In this document: piece by piece, positions 10,794 to 21,897 of the stretch
How positions within the stretch are numbered: the first letter of the stretch is position 1
Layout: the number at the start of each line of letters is the position of its first letter
Assembly (NCBI RefSeq): GCF_048544455.1
Contig: NC_133536.1
Span: 35,978,652-36,042,651, forward strand
Reading direction: 5' to 3'
Source: Silene latifolia
Lineage: Eukaryota; Streptophyta; Magnoliopsida; Caryophyllales; Caryophyllaceae
Length of the DNA stretch: 64,000 nucleotides
The notes under the pieces: model-generated
Told to the model about the DNA's origin: nothing
Databases searched by the model: none
The model's input: only the letters and a program-made list of their open reading frames with translations
Program-made: the position numbers and the translations under genes

Positions 10794-13700
10794 ATGACTA
10801 ATTGAGGTATGTGTATTATCTTTCCATTAATCTTCCATATTTGATCAATTTGGATCGACAAATTAGTGTTTCCAACCCTAAAAATGTCGAAAATTTGGTG
10901 CCTTTCCCCCAAACGATTTTGCCTTGAAAAATTGACTTGGTAAATGGATAATTGGCAATAAAAGGATTATAACCATGTTTTCATTTCGAATTTTCATTGA
11001 GTTTTGAGCATTTGAGTGAAATTGAGACGGTCTCACAGCTGAACCGTAAATTTCTTCGAAAATAGCCTTAGGATTGCCCATTTGTGATGAAACTTGATAT
11101 TTAGAATCCTTGCATGATTGGTAAACTTCCTACTATATAGGATTTTTGATTTGTGACGGCTTTTTCAGGACACTTTTCTAGGGCATAATCATCGTAATAA
11201 TGAAATACTGTCGAAATTCCGACTCAAACCCATGACAAGGCTTCAATTTAGACTTGACTTGACCCATACTACCACATGAGCATATGGGTTTGTGTGAAAA
11301 CGGCCAAAGATGGCGAGAAAAGAGCGATTTCGGAGCTTTTGAAAACTCGAAAATCCCCTAACTAAGGCTCGTCGTCAGGGAGAGGTCCCATAGACGTGGA
11401 TGCTGTTCTTAACCCTTCTCGTACGCTCGAGGAGGCGTTAGAGGAGGCTTTTACTGCTGCAGTGGCAGCTGCTGAGGACGAGGTTGTCGAGGAGGAGGCT
11501 GTTGAGGAGGGAGAGGCCCCGAAGCGGGCCAATTTCAGATGAGGTGGTCGTCATCTGAGGGGAGCACCAGAGTGGGCTGAGAGTTGGGACAGCAGACACC
11601 TCATCTGGGCTGCGGAGGGTCACCTGTCCTACAGGACGGTGAAGAGCTTGGTAATTTGAACTCATCACTCTTTCATTTATCTTCTTTTATTCTTATTTGT
11701 TATTCCTTTTCTCTTTCATTCGAGCTAAAGATAGCTCTTCATTCGAATCAAAATAGGAGGCCCGGAACATTAGGTCTTTCTCGGGCTATACGACGATGAT
11801 GGAGTTTTACAGGAGGTTGTCGGCGGAGGAGCGAACCATCATCAAGCGGGGAGTGTTTGGTGCCTTGGTACGATCTTGGAGGGACATCAAGGGAAGAAAG
11901 ATTCGGGCTAACATTAGCCTGGTTCGAGCTTTCCTTGATCGGTTTTGGGACACGACCTCTACCTTTCACATGCCTTTTGGCGAGGTTGGGGTCACGTTGG
12001 AGGATTACGGCATGATTTCTGGCTTGCCGTGCGGGACCGAGGCTGTGGTGTGGCCGGAGACAGCTATGAGAGTGGACTCGGACGAGGCTAGGAGCTTGAT
12101 TGGTTGGAACCTGATGCCGAAGGCTTCTGCGGTTCCCGGGTTGGTGCCGAGTTCCTACGTCCGGGATTACTTCGCTGGGAAGAGACCGACGATGGTGGTG
12201 ATCGATGGGAGGGAGACGGCTCCTCCTCCTTGCACTGCAAAGTAGAGAGCTCGTTTGTGCTATGAGAGTGGACTCGGCCGAGGCTAGGAGCTTGATTGGT
12301 TGGAACCTGATGCCGAAGGCTGCTGCGGTTCCTGGGTTGGTGCCGAGTTCCTACGTCCGGGATTACTTCGCTGGGAAGAGACCGACGATGTTGGTGATCG
12401 ATGGGAGGGAGACGACTCCTCCTCCTTGCACTGCAAAGCAGAGAGCTCGTTTCTGGCTCTGGTGGTTCTTGTCTTCGATCTACCTCGGGGACAAGGGCGA
12501 GAGACTGTCGACGAAGCTTCTTCCCTTCCTTTATGACTTGAGTGACCTTGGCCATTGGGACTGGGTCACTGCTGGTTTTGCGGTCCTCATTCGCTATATG
12601 AGGGTCATGATTCATCCGGAGCTGATGGAGAAGGGGACTTCTCCTGCCACTGTTGGTCCTGGACTATTGCTGGAGGTATGAACCTTCATCTCGTATCATG
12701 AAAGATCATTTCCTTTTTTTATCGAATCACGAAAGATCGTTATTGATTATCTTGTCTCGCAGGCGTAGATGTACTCCTACTTTCCGAGTCTCGTGCCCAG
12801 GAGGATGGAGCCAGTGGAGAGAGCCTATCCCGTTGTGAGGGATTGGGTGATGTGTCGCACAAAGAGTCAGCGTTCGTTTCACGACGTCTGTCGACGGGAC
12901 GTGAACGCTCTACAGTTGTAGGGCGTGAGTACCTTCGACTCACCTTTCTTCGTTTGCTTCTTCATTGCTTTCTTTTAGAACTGATCATAAGAATAACCTC
13001 TTATTTGATTTTTATAGTGGGTGCCCAGGCCTTGGGTGGACTACACTGACGTCCCTCCTTTTGTGGCTGAGGTCCTTCGACCTTGGAGCTCGAGCCGGTT
13101 GCTGCTGAGGACGTTCATGGGTCCCGTGTGGTATTTGGGTGAGCGTTTGACTCGTCAGTGCTCTCGTGATGTCTTGACGTCCCCATCGATCCTCCTCAGA
13201 CGATGTTCAGGGAGCCTTCCGATGCTGAGAGGGAGGTAGACTTGGCAGACGTCGGTGGCGACGCCCTCCTTCTTCCTGGTGAGGACTACTCGGCGTTCCT
13301 CTTCCGGAGGTTGGCGTACTGGCCAGTTGTGGTAAGTGCTTTATTATTCTTTCGATTGTCTTGAAAATATGATGAATGATCATCAATTAATAGAAACCAT
13401 TTGAATTGTGCAGGAGGTTGAGGTGGCGGGCATCGAGCCCCCAGTGTACCCCGAGACCCTCTAGTACACTGATGCGACGGGGATGACGACGATCTCCGAG
13501 CTTCGCGACTTTGACGTGGCGGTGAGATGATCTTTGGCCGGACGAGTGGCGATTCGATTCGGAGGGTATGTCCCCATACTTGTTTAATTTTTGTATAAGA
13601 ACACATTTGTTTAAACTTATCCAATCATTGAGAATCCTTGTTTATTGGAATGCAGGTTGCGCCATCCCGGTTCTTGGCTTTGTGGAGGGTAGCCAACCGG

Positions 13701-13976
13701 CTACGGGCTATTGCCATTGAGGCACTTGCTGGCGGTCGAGGACGTCAGGTATGAAGCTTCCGTTTACTTCTTTTTCAAAATTTCTAACTTTCTTTATGTT
13801 TGAAATGATTGACATGAGCCAATTCTTGTCGTTTGCAGAGGGAGCGTGACTTGGAGCGAGAGCTAGCCCAGTCCCGAGAGGATACGGCTCGTCTGCCGAG
13901 GGAGGTAGAGGTCCGCGACGCCGAGATCGCTGCTCTCGAGGCGAGAGTTACCGAGTTAGGTGGCAACCAGCAGTAG
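10794..13976 (+). pseudogene. Plant mobile domain (PMD) gene carried antisense in element A
   Basis: An eight-exon gene model, plus strand: exons 10794-10806, 11367-11650, 11757-12675, 12763-12924, 13018-13331, 13414-13565, 13656-13748 and 13839-13976, each junction GT-AG and mostly in phase. The third exon carries the PMD signature FHMPFGEVGVTLEDYGMI then SGLPCG, as in MAIN/MAIL-type plant proteins and their retroelement-borne relatives. Exon 2 encodes an acidic Glu/Ala-rich stretch and the last exon a short coiled coil ending GGNQQ. Host PMD proteins act in the nucleus in silencing and genome stability; the role of TE-borne copies is unclear. It is broken by a stop in the fourth codon (TGA, perhaps from CGA), TGA at about 11538, TAG at 12766, TAG at 12919, a frameshift near 13170, later stops in exon 5 and a 196-bp duplication. 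Start choice rests on the phase match between exons 1 and 2. Confidence 0.75.
12063..12454 (+). repeat. 196-bp tandem duplication inside the PMD exon
   Basis: GCTATGAGAGTGGACTCG starts at 12063 and again at 12259, and the copies are nearly identical. As 196 is not a multiple of three, the duplication shifts the reading frame and ends the first copy at a stop at 12243-12245. Confidence 0.9.
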
Positions 13977-14736
13977 TTTGTTGATTTTTTTGTTGTTTTT
14001 GTTGTTGCCTCTACTGCACACACTTTTGTACATTTTAGGACCTTCATTTTGCAATTTATACACTTTGTTTCGGGCTCGAGCCCCCAGTTTGGTGTACATA
14101 TTCCTTTTGGTTGTATATATGATGGCCAGAGTGCCTTTGCTGCTGGGTTGTATGTTTGTACCTGCATGTTAGCTTTGAACAGGTTTGGTAGATGACGGTT
14201 TATGCCGTCATGCTGTCGAAATTTACATAGAAATTGCACATAAAACACATATTTGTACATATGGCCTAAATTAGCGCAGGACAAAGACTCGAGAAAATGC
14301 AAAAACTTTATCGAAAATGACCGGACGGTAGGGAGGGTTACCCCCTAAAAGAAATGAAAATAGAAACATATAAGTTTGAAATGAAACGGGAGTGAAATGA
14401 TTCCCCAAAAAAAGAAAAATTAAAAGAAATGGCTAAGTTTGAAAATGAATTATTAAATTGGTAAAATGATACCCCAAAAAAAGAAAATTAAAAGAAATGG
14501 CTAAGTGTGCTGAAATAAATAATTAAATTGGTGAATTCCCCAAAAAAAAAAAGAAATAAATAAGTGTGCTGAAATGTCGAGAATGCCGATGACGCCTCAA
14601 AATGCGTGCCCGTGGAATTAGGAAACTCGAAACATGGTAATTTGACGGAATTAGCAAAAATAATAACCCGTATGAATAGGAAATTATGCTTTAAGGAATT
14701 AGGAAATATCCAACGCGGAAAATCACAGAAATACAG
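13977..14736. repeat. Spacer between the two antisense genes, with an imperfect 69-bp tandem repeat
   Basis: No coding signal. Units starting CCCCAAAAAAAG recur at about 14403, 14471 and 14538, each followed by an AAAAGAAATGGCTAAGT-like segment (shortened in the last). The rest is the 3' untranslated region of the PMD gene and the upstream region of the next gene. Confidence 0.65.
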
Positions 14737-14852
14737 CTGAGGAAGAGGCGCAGTAGGAGCTGCATCCTTTTGAAGAGGCGCAGCATGTGCTGCGCCGTTT
14801 CCTCAGTGTGTCCGTCCTGACAGATTTTAGGAAACAACTTTTAGTATAAATA
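14737..14852 (+). promoter_or_regulatory. Putative promoter of the antisense DUF7745-like gene
   Basis: A 70-bp inverted-repeat cluster (14737-14806) has outer arms CTGAGGAA and TTCCTCAG, enclosing two GAAGAGGCGCAGC-type half-sites and their complements. TATAAATA follows at 14845-14852, 93 bp before the ATG. The 5' untranslated region has CTCTCAAATT just before the ATG, as does the PMD gene. Confidence 0.55.
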
Positions 14853-14937
14853 TAGACGTCGATGGAGGTTTTATTCACATAATTCTTCCGTCTTTCTCCG
14901 TCTTATTACATAAAAACTCTCAAATTAATCATACATC

Positions 14938-16445
14938 ATGAATACTTTAGAAATCCGTCTCAAAGAATGGACAAACGAGTTATCAAATGTGGAGAAACAC
15001 GATATGGGTGCCTACAACTTTGGATCAATTTAGAGCTTGAAGCTAATTAAGGTTGTCAAGCCATTTTTTGATGCTTGTCTTGAGTATTGGGACTCGAACT
15101 ATCATGTATTTGCCTTTCCTGGAGGCGATGTCTGCCCATTCCCTGAAGAAATTGCTGCAATTGGTGGTTGGGACCCGGAACATTTACCTGCTATACCCTC
15201 TACTTATAAGGGGTATAAGAACAAATTCAGGGATTTGCTTGGATTGACAAGAGCTGAGGTTGACTGTCTTGTGACCTTTAAAGGAGTCCAAATGCTGGAT
15301 TTCATCGATCGATTCATAAATAGGGCAGATCCTACTATCTCCTATGTTGCGAGGCGGAGGGCATTCGGGTTTTTCCTATTGCATGTTTATGTCCTTCAAG
15401 GGCATGTTGATGAGGATATGAGAGGTGACCCACGCTATTTGAGCCTAGTTGAGCAGATGGAGCTACGCAGGAGCCCAGCTTGCCTATGTTTAGGAGAGAT
15501 CCTGTTGGGGGTTAGATAACAGAAAGCCAGCCGCGACCTTCCTTATTTAAGAAGTCCCATCATTTTGCAGGTAAAAGACACAACTTTTTTCTTCTTTTTT
15601 TTTCTTTTTTTTTTTTCTTTTTTTTTTCTTTTTTTTTTTGTTGGATATTAATACCTGCTTTGGTAGGTTTAGCTTATGGAGCGTCTTCGATTGATCGAGC
15701 CCCCAGTTAATGTTCCTGCTTATTATGCTCGCTCAATTGCATTGAGGACCGGGCTTTACATGGTGGATTTTACTATAGGGTTTGCAACTACTGGGAGAAC
15801 AAGCTGAAGAGCAAGGATGGTCCCTTGATTAGATGGATCATACCATGGTGGCATCTTAAGTCTGTTACTGGAGTATCGTCCTTCGATCCTACCCGATCAG
15901 TGCGCATTCCTGGCTTGGAATTCATGATATGCATTTTCCCAGAGAGGCTGATGAGGCAGGTTGGATTGAAGCAGACGATTCCGAATCTTGATACTGTTCC
16001 TCAGACTGCCATGGCGCTTACTACTGAGAGCCGAAGAGAGTGGGCCATCAAATGGGCTCAAAGAAACATGTGGTTCCTGAACTCTTCTGTTAGTGCACTA
16101 TAGGTATCAGATTCCTACTTGCAGTGGAGGAAAGCTACTACTCCTGAGGAGCGAGAGAGACTAAGGAAACGCGAGCCTGTTGACTACAAGGTTCGTAATG
16201 TAGAGAAGGAGAAAGAGAAGCACTTGACCGAAGGAGAGGAAGAAGCCGGATTTCGAGTTGTTCATCCATCGAAGAAATCGAAGACTTCTCCTGCCGTGGA
16301 AAAGGTGGTTGATAAGAATGGCAAGGCTAGATCACGAGAGAGAGCGTTGGTGATTAGGTCTGAGATAGCGCAAGAGCGCCCGGATCGTTGTCGAGACAAG
16401 AAATATGATAAAAATGACAAAGGCAAAGGGAAAATGGAAGAATAG
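14938..16445 (+). pseudogene. DUF7745-like (PMD-related) gene carried antisense in element A
   Basis: The ATG at 14938 follows a TATA box and leader. The protein contains YWDSNYHVFAFPGGDVCPFPEE, then GLTRAEVDCLV; later RWIIPWWHLKSVTG and ICIFPERLMRQVGLKQTIP. This order resembles plant uncharacterised proteins that I associate with DUF7745 (FWD-YRCFTF-x-D-TP-EEY; IPQTIP), a family related to the plant mobile domain and common in retroelements. A GT-AG intron (15571-15666) includes a long pyrimidine tract. The C-terminus is highly charged (Lys/Arg/Glu) and may be nuclear. Damage: TAG at 15031-15033, TAA at 15517-15519, a frameshift near 15790 and TAG at 16101-16103. It is convergent with pol of A, ending 556 bp from it. 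Family assignment is from memory; function unknown. Confidence 0.7.
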
Positions 16446-17000
16446 CCTAAGTCTTTGATATTATTTATTATTATTATTATTATTTGTGATAAGATGGCGG
16501 GGTTTTTAGAATCCTAGCCTATTTATCTTAGCATTTATTTTATTATGTAGCGTATTATTATTATTATGGAAAGAAATGAAATAAAAAAGGTTAATTGGTT
16601 ATGAAACCGTTGTGATTTTCTTTTATTATTCTTGTCGAATTCCAAATGCATATGCAAATGTCCTTCCATTTACATTTAAAAAAAAGTAATAGTGGGTTGT
16701 ATCCTGTGAAGGATTGCCTACGTATTCATTTAAAAAATAAAATCAAACCCTTGCGCGTAGTTCAAGTAAATGTAAAAGAATAATTGTTCTAAGCAAGAGC
16801 TTGTAATGAACTAGAAAATAAGCATGAGCTTTACTTACTCTTAAAGCACAATTCAGTTTATTTGATGATATGAGGATGACGATTTGTCAAAATGCAAGAG
16901 CAAGGTGACATAAACTTTATTTCAGCTGGCCAGGGGCCGTTTATATTCCGTGCCACAGAAGCGACATGTGGGGTTGCGTGAGGCGCGTTTTGTTCCTATT
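16446..17000. other. Spacer between the antisense gene and pol of element A
   Basis: Non-coding, AT-rich, with an ATT microsatellite run at about 16465-16482 and again at 16553-16564. It would hold the 3' untranslated regions of two convergent transcripts. Nothing else is recognised. Confidence 0.6.
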
Positions 17001-18180
17001 CTAGGTATAGTAACGTTTCAGTTGGTCGAGTTTAGTTGGGTTGGCAAATTCATTCCCATCTAAGTCTGTGATCCTAACCGCACCCCCCAGGAGTATGTAT
17101 TTGACCAGAAATGGTCCGGCCTAGTTGGGTTTAAACTTTCCTCGTGGATCGACAGGTAAAAGAGCTCTGACTGATTTGAGAACCAAGTCTCCTTCTTTGA
17201 TGTTCCTTGGCTTAACCCTTTTGTTGAAGGCTCGTTTGATACGTGGCTGATATGTTTACACATTATGTAATGCGCGCAATCTACGTTCATTCAGGAGGAT
17301 GAGTTCTTCATATCTATCCTTCTTCCAATCGGCTTTTGGGATTTGACTTTCAAGTAAAATACGCAAGGACGGTATTTCGAGCTCGACTAGTTGTACGGCT
17401 TCCATACCGTAGGTCAAATAGAAAGGGGTGGCCCCAGTGGGCATCCTAACAGATGTGCGATATCCCCACAAGGAAAATGGTATCTTACTTGGCCAATCTC
17501 GATAATTGTCAATCATTTTCTTGAGGATTGTGACAAGGTTTTTGTTTGCTGCCTCTACTGCACCATTAGTTTGTAGTCTATACGGCGAGGAATGGTGATG
17601 TTTGATTTTGTACTTAGCTAGCAGTTGCTCAGTCTCAGCCTGGAAATGTGACCCATTGTCACCGATGATCTCATGTGGGCAACCGTATCGACCGATGATA
17701 TTGGTTTGTATGAATTTTGCCACGTTCTTGGTTGTGAGACTAGTATAAGAAGCCGCTTCTACCCATTTGGTAAAATAGTCGATAGCCACCAAAATGAAAC
17801 AGTGACCTCCTGTTCCGGCTGGGGTGATCTTTCCGATGATGTCGATTCCCCAAGCAGAAAATGGCCAAGGAGATGTCATGGTGTAGAGTAGTGCAGGAGG
17901 GACGTGTTGCACATTCCCGAAGATTTGGCAGTTATGACAATGCCTGACATATTTGTTGCAATCGGATTCTATTTTGGTCCAATAATACCCTAAACGCGTG
18001 ATTTTCTTTGCCATCATTGGTCCACTCATGTGAGGGCCACATTCTCCATCATGAACTTCTTCCATCACTTTCCGTGCATGTGAATGATCAAGGCAACGTA
18101 GGATTACACCAAGAGATGTTCTTTTGTATAATTCTCCTTGCATGAGGACGTATTGGGAAGCTAGTAAGCGTATAGCACGT
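17001..18180 (-). pseudogene. Integrase and C-terminal tail of element A pol
   Basis: The open part 18143-17256 shows the N-terminal zinc-binding HHCC domain (HDGECGPH followed by CHNC), then the DDE core: GIDIIG, GDNGSHF and GAVEAANK supply the two aspartates and the glutamate. It would join element DNA to a new genomic site in the nucleus. The tail, rich in basic residues, continues past 17256 in other frames through NIKEGDLVLK to KRYYT and a stop at 17001-17003, and includes one TAG where a tryptophan is expected (about 17131). A frameshift near 18145 separates it from RNase H. I see no chromodomain, in line with the Tat lineage. Confidence 0.88.
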
Positions 18181-19399
18181 TGTCCCCCTTTTGTCCATAT
18201 CCGGTGGATAGGTGCCGTTCAGTTTGAAGTTCAGAATCGCTTGGAACCAAGGTTTCTCTGAGTTTTCTTCTTCATCTGTGATTTGGTGCACATAAGCCGG
18301 TTCTGACTGTCGTTCGATGCATAAAGGCATTTCTACCATATCATCCGGCATATTAATCAAAGATGCAAGTTTTGCAAGAGCATCTGCAAATTGATTCTCT
18401 TCTCGAGGTAGGTGTAGGTACGTTACTTGATCAAAGAATTGGGCAACTTGGTCTATTCTGGCCTGATAAGGTTCTAGGCTTTCACTTCGAATTTTCAAAG
18501 ATCCTGTAATTTGGTTGATGATCAAAGATGAATCTCTATGTACCCAAAGATTTTTGATGCCTAAACCTACTGCTGCTTGTAGTCCAATGAGGCAAGCCAC
18601 ATATTCTGCCGCATTATTTGTCACCTCGAAGTCGAGTTTGACAGAGAGTGGTGTATGCTCTCCTTCAGGAGAAATGAGCAACACTCCTATTCCAAATCCT
18701 CTTAATTTCGATGCTCCATCAAGATAAAGGTCCCAGAAGTCTACATCTGTTTGGAGTATATCCTCATTCGGAAATGACCAGGTGTCTATTGCTTGTGCAT
18801 CATTGATGGGATTTTCTGCAAAAAAACTCGGCGACGCCATGCCCTTTTATAACTTTCCGAGGTACATACTTGAGATCGAACTCTGAGAGCATCAAAGTCC
18901 ATCTTGCTAGGCATCCATTGAGAACGGGTATCTCGAAGAGGTATTTGACTGGATCCATTTTAGAGTATATTTTGACGGAGTAGCTAAGCATGTAATGGCG
19001 TAGCTTCTTCGTTGCCCACACAAGAGCGAGGCATGTCTTCTCGAGTGATGTGTATTTGCACTCATACTCCAAGAACTTCTTACTAAGGTAGTAGATAGCT
19101 CTTTCTTCTTTTCCTACGATTTGGGCCAGCATGGCACTCATGGCTGTTTCAATTACCGTGAGATATAAACCAAGAGGTTGATCTCGTTGGGGTGGCATGA
19201 GCACTGGTGGTTTGGCTAGTATCTCCTTGATTCGGTTGAATGCCTTTTGACAGTCATCATCCCACATGGTGTGATCCGTTTTCTTTAGCTTTTTGAAGAT
19301 AGGCTCACAGATCATGGTGAGCTTCGATATGAATCGACTTATGTATTGCACCTTACTCAAGAATCCTCTAACTTCCTTCTCTGTTTGAGGTTGCGGCAT
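18088..19399 (-). pseudogene. Two RNase H regions of element A pol
   Basis: Residues from 19399 to about 18800 are the RT connection and first RNase H (PQPQTEKEVRGFL, MPPQRDQPLGLYLTV, TCLALVWATKKLRHY). A second, archaeal-type RNase H follows at 18730-18300: WDLYLDGASKLRGFGIGVLL, then NNAAEYVACLIGL and a D-S-S-L-I-I block, with the acidic residues in place except that the usual glutamate of AEYEA has become valine. Tandem RNase H domains are a hallmark of Tat/Ogre elements. A frameshift near 18840 separates the two parts. These domains remove the RNA strand during reverse transcription. Confidence 0.85.
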
Positions 19400-21277
19400 T
19401 TCGATTAGAGCTTTGATCTTGGAAGGGTCTATTTCTATACCTCGTTGGCTAATGACATATCACAGGAGTTTGTCGGATGTTACCCCAAATTCACATTTCG
19501 GAGGATTGAGCCTCATGTTGTACTTTCGTAATCTGGAGAAGAATTTGCGAAGGTTCTCAATGTGCCCCTCTCTATCTTTGGACTTGACAATCATGTCATC
19601 TACGTTGACCTCAACTTCTTTATGCATCATGTCATGTAGTAGTGTAGTTGCGGTGCTTTGATATGTAGCTCCGGCAGTGATTAACCCAAACGGCATAACC
19701 GTGTAGCAATAGGTGCCCCATTGAGTTACGAAGGCGGTCTTGTGCATATCCTCTATGGCCATCTTTATTTGGTTATATCCCGTGTATCCATCCATGAAGG
19801 AAAATAACGCGTGATCTGTCGTGTTATCCATCAACATGTCGATATGTGGTAGAGGAAAGTCGTCCTTAGGACTCGCTTTGTTCAAGTCTCTGAAATCAAC
19901 ACAAACACGGATTCTCCCATCCTTTTTAGGTACGGGTACTATGTTGGCTACCCAGTCTGAATACTCAGAAACTTTGATGAACCCAGCTTTGAATTGCTTA
20001 TCGACTTCTTCTTTGATCTTAAGTGCCCACTCTGTCCTCATTCGACTAAGCTTCTGTTTTACGGGCTTGAAACCTGGTTTAATCGGGATTATATGCTCTA
20101 CGATATCCATGTCGATCCCTGGCATGTCTTTGTAGGACCAAGCAAAAACGTCTTTGAACTCATGTAGGAGGTCTACAAAGCTGGCCCTTTCGGCGGGGCT
20201 CAAGGTCGTCCTTATCCTAAGTTCTTGGGGTTCTAGTTTGGTTCCTACATTGATGGGTTCAGTGTTTTCTATAACTGGTCCCCCTTCCCCCTCTTGTAGT
20301 ATTTCTTTGGCTATGTAGGAAGGTATTTCGATTGAGTCTGGGCCTGGGTACTCCTCATTATCATCGTAAACATAATTGTATTCAGAATAACACAAAGAGT
20401 AAGCAGAACCTGATTTATTCACATTAAAATTCGAGAAAAGTTGAAACAAAGAAGCCATCTGTTTTGTAGTAAGTGGCGGTAAAGAGACAGTCGTCGGGAC
20501 ATTTCCCAAACTACTGTTACTACTTGATGCTAAGCTAGGAGAAACAAGGGGAGTGGGAGTCACGACAGGAGGAGACTCTCTAGGGACTTCTCTAGACTCT
20601 GACTCTGACTCGAATTCATCGTCTTCTGGTTCTCCTTTGAACATCTCTCCTTCTCCAGTGGTGAGCTTGAAGAGTCTTCCTTGGTTGTTTGTCCACTTTA
20701 TCGACTTTCTCCATCCTTTCTGTTGATTCGAATTGGTTTCTGTGATCAATGCGGTAGGGTTGAAGTGATCGTCTTGAAGTATCATGGTAATGATCTCATC
20801 CTGGGCGGCTCTAACAACCCGATCTTCCCCAAATAGTAAGCTAACAGCTTGTTCGTCTAAGCAAGGTGCTTGACGACTCTTGACGGTAGGAACCGTTTCT
20901 TGAGGGATGAAATAGCAATGGTGAAAGATCTCGATTCCAGCTAACTTCCTTTCGAGATAGCGCCAAGGTTCGGGAATTCCGTGAAAGAGTTCTTGACTCC
21001 CCTCCCTAACGAAGTATCCATTTAGGGTAGGGAGGTAGGGTCGCATTTGGATTCCCACATTCTTACGGTTTTGAAATTGAGTGAGCATTTCTAGGACCTC
21101 TTCTTTAGTGGGTTTGTACCTTAACCCGAGTGGTATCCTTTGTGAGTTGCCTTCTTTGTAGGGTGCAAAGGTGTTTCTTCGGATAGGATTCAAAGGCATT
21201 CCCGGGAAGTGTCCCTGAGATTTGAGTATGTGGTTGACCACTAAATTAGAGTAGGGATTGAAGTACAAGGGTGCCAA
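19400..21277 (-). pseudogene. Reverse transcriptase region of element A pol with altered catalytic box
   Basis: A long open frame, 21277-19460. Residues 1-290 are the Tat-type spacer between protease and RT, including an acidic Glu/Ser repeat near 20600. The RT palm follows: ANIVPVPKKDGRIRVCVDFR, PFGLITAGATYQ and then the catalytic box. The expected YVDD reads NVDD (19595-19606), while sister element B has YVDD. A stop at 19458-19460 (TGA where B has GGA) separates the last RT residues. With Asn for Tyr and a stop, this copy cannot support its own replication. Confidence 0.88.
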
Positions 21278-21897
21278 CTCGCTTTCTATGACCTTTATGC
21301 TATAGAAGCCCCCAAGTTCATATACTGGATCTGTGAGTACTTGGTTACTTGACCTCTTTTCTATTACCGCTTTGATGGGTGACGAAGTGATGTCACCACT
21401 TTACCATCTAGTGGGATCTTGATCTTCTGGTGGAGGGTGGATGTTACCGCTTTGGAAGCGTGAATCCAAGGTCTTCCCAGAAGTATATTAAAGGATGCTT
21501 CAATGTCCACTATTTGGAAGTTAACCTTTCATTTAATCGGCCCTATGGCTATGGTAAGGTTAACTAGTCCTACCACTTTTCGTCGTGTACCATCATATGC
21601 GCGAACACCTTGGTTGGTAGGGGTCAAATCCGACTCTTTCATGCCTAATTTGTATGCCGTTTTCAAGGGTATGACGTTGACTGCCGAGCCATCATCTACT
21701 AAAGTCATTGGCACATTCTTCTTCAAGCAAATGATAGTGATGTAAAGAGCCAAGTTGTGATTAGCGCTAAAAGGTGGTTAATCTTCATCCAAGAAAGTAA
21801 CAGGGTTACTTAGCTTAGGTGACTCTTAGAAGACCAAGTTGACCACGTCATCGGGTGTGGAGTTATTTGCCACACTTAGTTTGGCCAAGGCTTACAA
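21278..21897 (-). pseudogene. Aspartic protease region of element A
   Basis: The minus strand holds TLVDDGSAVNVIPLKTAYK at about 21720-21660. This is the retropepsin active-site loop in the Tat form (D-x-G-S), followed by the LLGRPWIHA flap-distal block at about 21490-21460. Frames are interrupted near 21530 and 21750. The protease would cut the Gag-Pol polyprotein. Confidence 0.8.

Noticed and set aside
12088..12615. A 175-residue Arg/Pro/Ser-rich frame on the minus strand
   Set aside because: Shadow of the PMD exon and its duplication; no domain, and the plus strand has the recognised motif and splice sites.
10794..16445. Free-standing host genes between two unrelated transposons
   Set aside because: Both lie inside the boundaries of element A (PBS, pol and matching LTRs outside them), share its promoter module, and I see no extra target duplication around them. 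I treat them as cargo.
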